A DNA stretch of 8,134 bases from Pseudomonadota bacterium (GTDB lineage Bacteria; Pseudomonadota; Gammaproteobacteria; Xanthomonadales; Rhodanobacteraceae). The number at the start of each line of letters is the position of its first letter. Position 1 is the stretch's first letter. Shown here in pieces: positions 6,968-8,134 of the stretch. The stretch is from NCBI GenBank assembly GCA_021798675.1, contig JAJZGE010000056.1:1-8134 (forward strand), given 5' to 3'. Under the pieces are notes generated by a model. It saw only the letters and a program-made list of their open reading frames with translations, was not told the origin of the DNA and made no database searches. The position numbers and the translations under genes were made by a program.

Positions 6968-8034
6968 GCGCGCGTCGCAGCCACCGCACTCACCCGATGA
7001 CCGTTCATGCGCTGCGCAGCGCGGCGTGGCTGCTGGCCTGCCTGTGTTGCAGCGCGGCGGCGGCCACCACGCTGCCGCTGCAGGTCACCCGGCGCATCGC
7101 GCTGGCGGGTGACGATCCGGTGCAGGCGATCGCATCCGGCCCCGGCGGCGCGCAGGTCTACGTGGCCAGCGGCAGCACGATCCGCGGCTACGACGCGGCC
7201 AGCGGCCAGCTCTCCAGTGCGCTGCCGCTGCCCGCGCCGGTGCTCGACATGACCGCCGACGCCAGTGACGGCGTGGGCTACGCGGCGCTGGCGGCGCCGG
7301 CTCGGGTGGTGGCGTTCGCGCTGCAGCCGCTGCGCATCCGCTCGACCATCGCGCTCGCCGACGGCGCGCCCTCGGCGCTGCTGCTGGATGCCGCCGCGCA
7401 CGCGCTCTACGTGGAAAGCGCGGCCAGCGACTCGCTGACGAAGATCGACACGCTCACCGGCAAGCGGGTGGCTGCGCTGCGGCTGGACGGGACGCTGCAG
7501 CAGATGGCGGCGGACGGTCGGGGCACGCTGTACGTCGCCAACATGAGCCATGCGGCGATCGACGTGGTGGATACCGCACGCATGACCCGCACCGGCGCGA
7601 TCCCGCTCGACGGTTGCGCGCAGCCCACCGGGCTGGCGCTGGATCCGGTGGGACGCCGGCTGTTCGTCGCCTGCCGCGATGGCGTCCGTGTGGTGATCGA
7701 CACCGACATGGGTTTCACCTTCGCCCGGTTGCCTGGCGACGAGCCGGGGGCGGTGCGCACCGTGTTCGGCTTCCACCCCTTCGGCGCCGGCGGCTGGAAG
7801 GGCGGCGCGTTCAGCGCGGGCAAGGCGTCGCCGCTCACCGCCATCCGCATGAACTCGTTCATCAGCTACAGCGCGCCGGGCAGCTATCCGCTGCCGGGAA
7901 GCTGCCAGGCGCTGGCGCTGGACAGCGGCGGCCGCGGGCTGTGGCTGGCGCTGTCGCAGGCCTCCGCCGGCGGCCAGCCGCAGGCGCCCTTCGAACTGTG
8001 GCTGCTGGGTGAAACGGCGGGAGCAACGAAATGA
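6964..8034 (+). CDS. Exported beta-propeller protein, YVTN/YncE-like
   Basis: This 356-residue protein has an export signal (basic MSARRSHR, then AAWLLACLCCSAAAA at 20-34). Cleavage after A34 by signal peptidase I is likely, but L23-L24-A25-C26 also fits a loose lipobox, so a lipoprotein is possible. The mature part shows repeating 'aromatic-V-hydrophobic' strands every 40-44 residues: VYVAS (Y66), GYAAL (Y106), LYVES (Y149), LYVAN (Y190) and LFVAC (F234). After a 93-residue gap comes LWLAL (W327). This is the spacing of a seven-bladed YVTN/NHL-type propeller. Blades often carry a D-x-x-[ST]-G-x turn, as in YDAASGQ and IDTLTGKR. The stretch at about 262-300 is Gly/Ala/Phe-rich and does not look like a standard blade. 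No catalytic motif is seen, so a binding or scaffolding role is inferred. The start overlaps the previous stop (GTGA) and the stop overlaps the next ATG (ATGA). E. coli yncE, a YVTN propeller gene, lies beside the receptor gene yncD, a partial precedent. The ATG at 6997 is the other possible start. Confidence 0.75.
   Translation: MSARRSHRTHPMTVHALRSAAWLLACLCCSAAAATTLPLQVTRRIALAGDDPVQAIASGPGGAQVYVASGSTIRGYDAASGQLSSALPLPAPVLDMTADASDGVGYAALAAPARVVAFALQPLRIRSTIALADGAPSALLLDAAAHALYVESAASDSLTKIDTLTGKRVAALRLDGTLQQMAADGRGTLYVANMSHAAIDVVDTARMTRTGAIPLDGCAQPTGLALDPVGRRLFVACRDGVRVVIDTDMGFTFARLPGDEPGAVRTVFGFHPFGAGGWKGGAFSAGKASPLTAIRMNSFISYSAPGSYPLPGSCQALALDSGGRGLWLALSQASAGGQPQAPFELWLLGETAGATK
8019..8023 (+). 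promoter_or_regulatory. Ribosome binding site of the last gene
   Basis: GGGAG lies seven bases before the ATG at 8031, inside the end of the propeller gene. It supports that ATG as a true start even though little of the gene is visible. Confidence 0.55.
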
Positions 8035-8134
8035 TTCAGCGGCTGCGTTTACCCGCCCTCGTCGGCAGCGGGCTGCTCGCCTTCGGCCTGCTGGGCGCGA
8101 TCCCGGCGCATGCGGCGCTGCTGCCGTGGTCGGC
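8031..8134 (+). CDS. Exported protein of unknown function, N-terminal fragment
   Basis: Only the first 34 complete codons are in the window. They read as a clean Sec signal peptide: MIQRLRLP, a hydrophobic run LVGSGLLAFGLLGAI, and a cleavage site P-A-H-A28 followed by ALLPWS. The overlap with the propeller stop (ATGA) and the ribosome binding site make it the fourth gene of the coupled set. The mature domain lies beyond the edge, so no family can be given. It shows that at least four consecutive products of this operon are exported. Confidence 0.75.
   Translation, partial: MIQRLRLPALVGSGLLAFGLLGAIPAHAALLPWS

Overview
The window is GC-rich and gene-dense, with every supported gene on the + strand, most of them joined by ATGA or GTGA stop/start overlaps. 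Protein style and gene content (an RND pump, a TonB-dependent receptor, several Sec-exported proteins) indicate a Gram-negative proteobacterium. A gammaproteobacterium of the Xanthomonadales/Rhodanobacteraceae type is my best guess, but this is inferred from overall character and not from a marker gene.

Layout. (1) 2-205: the last 67 codons of an RND periplasmic adaptor. (2) 202-3288: a complete MdtB/MdtC-type RND inner-membrane permease that starts inside the adaptor stop codon. Together they form the end of an efflux operon. No second permease and no outer-membrane factor follows. (3) 3289-3482: the only real intergenic gap, holding an AT-rich island (11 G/C in 42 bases at 3359-3400) and short repeats with 11-base spacing. 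It probably carries the promoter of the next operon. (4) 3483-5765: a TonB-dependent receptor of the siderophore-receptor type. (5) 5762-6967: an exported PstS-like (phosphate-type) substrate-binding protein. (6) 6964-8034: an exported YVTN/YncE-like beta-propeller protein. (7) 8031-8134: the start of another exported protein, cut by the window edge.

Genes 4-7 form a tight, translationally coupled set of cell-envelope proteins. An outer-membrane gate, a periplasmic binding protein and a periplasmic (or lipid-anchored) propeller are encoded together, with no ABC permease or ATPase in view. The simplest reading is a capture-and-import module: the receptor moves a ligand across the outer membrane using TonB energy, the PstS-like protein receives it or a released oxyanion, and the propeller acts as scaffold, chaperone or second binding protein. 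The ligand is unknown. This four-gene set is the part of the window most likely to be an under-described system; the efflux genes look ordinary.
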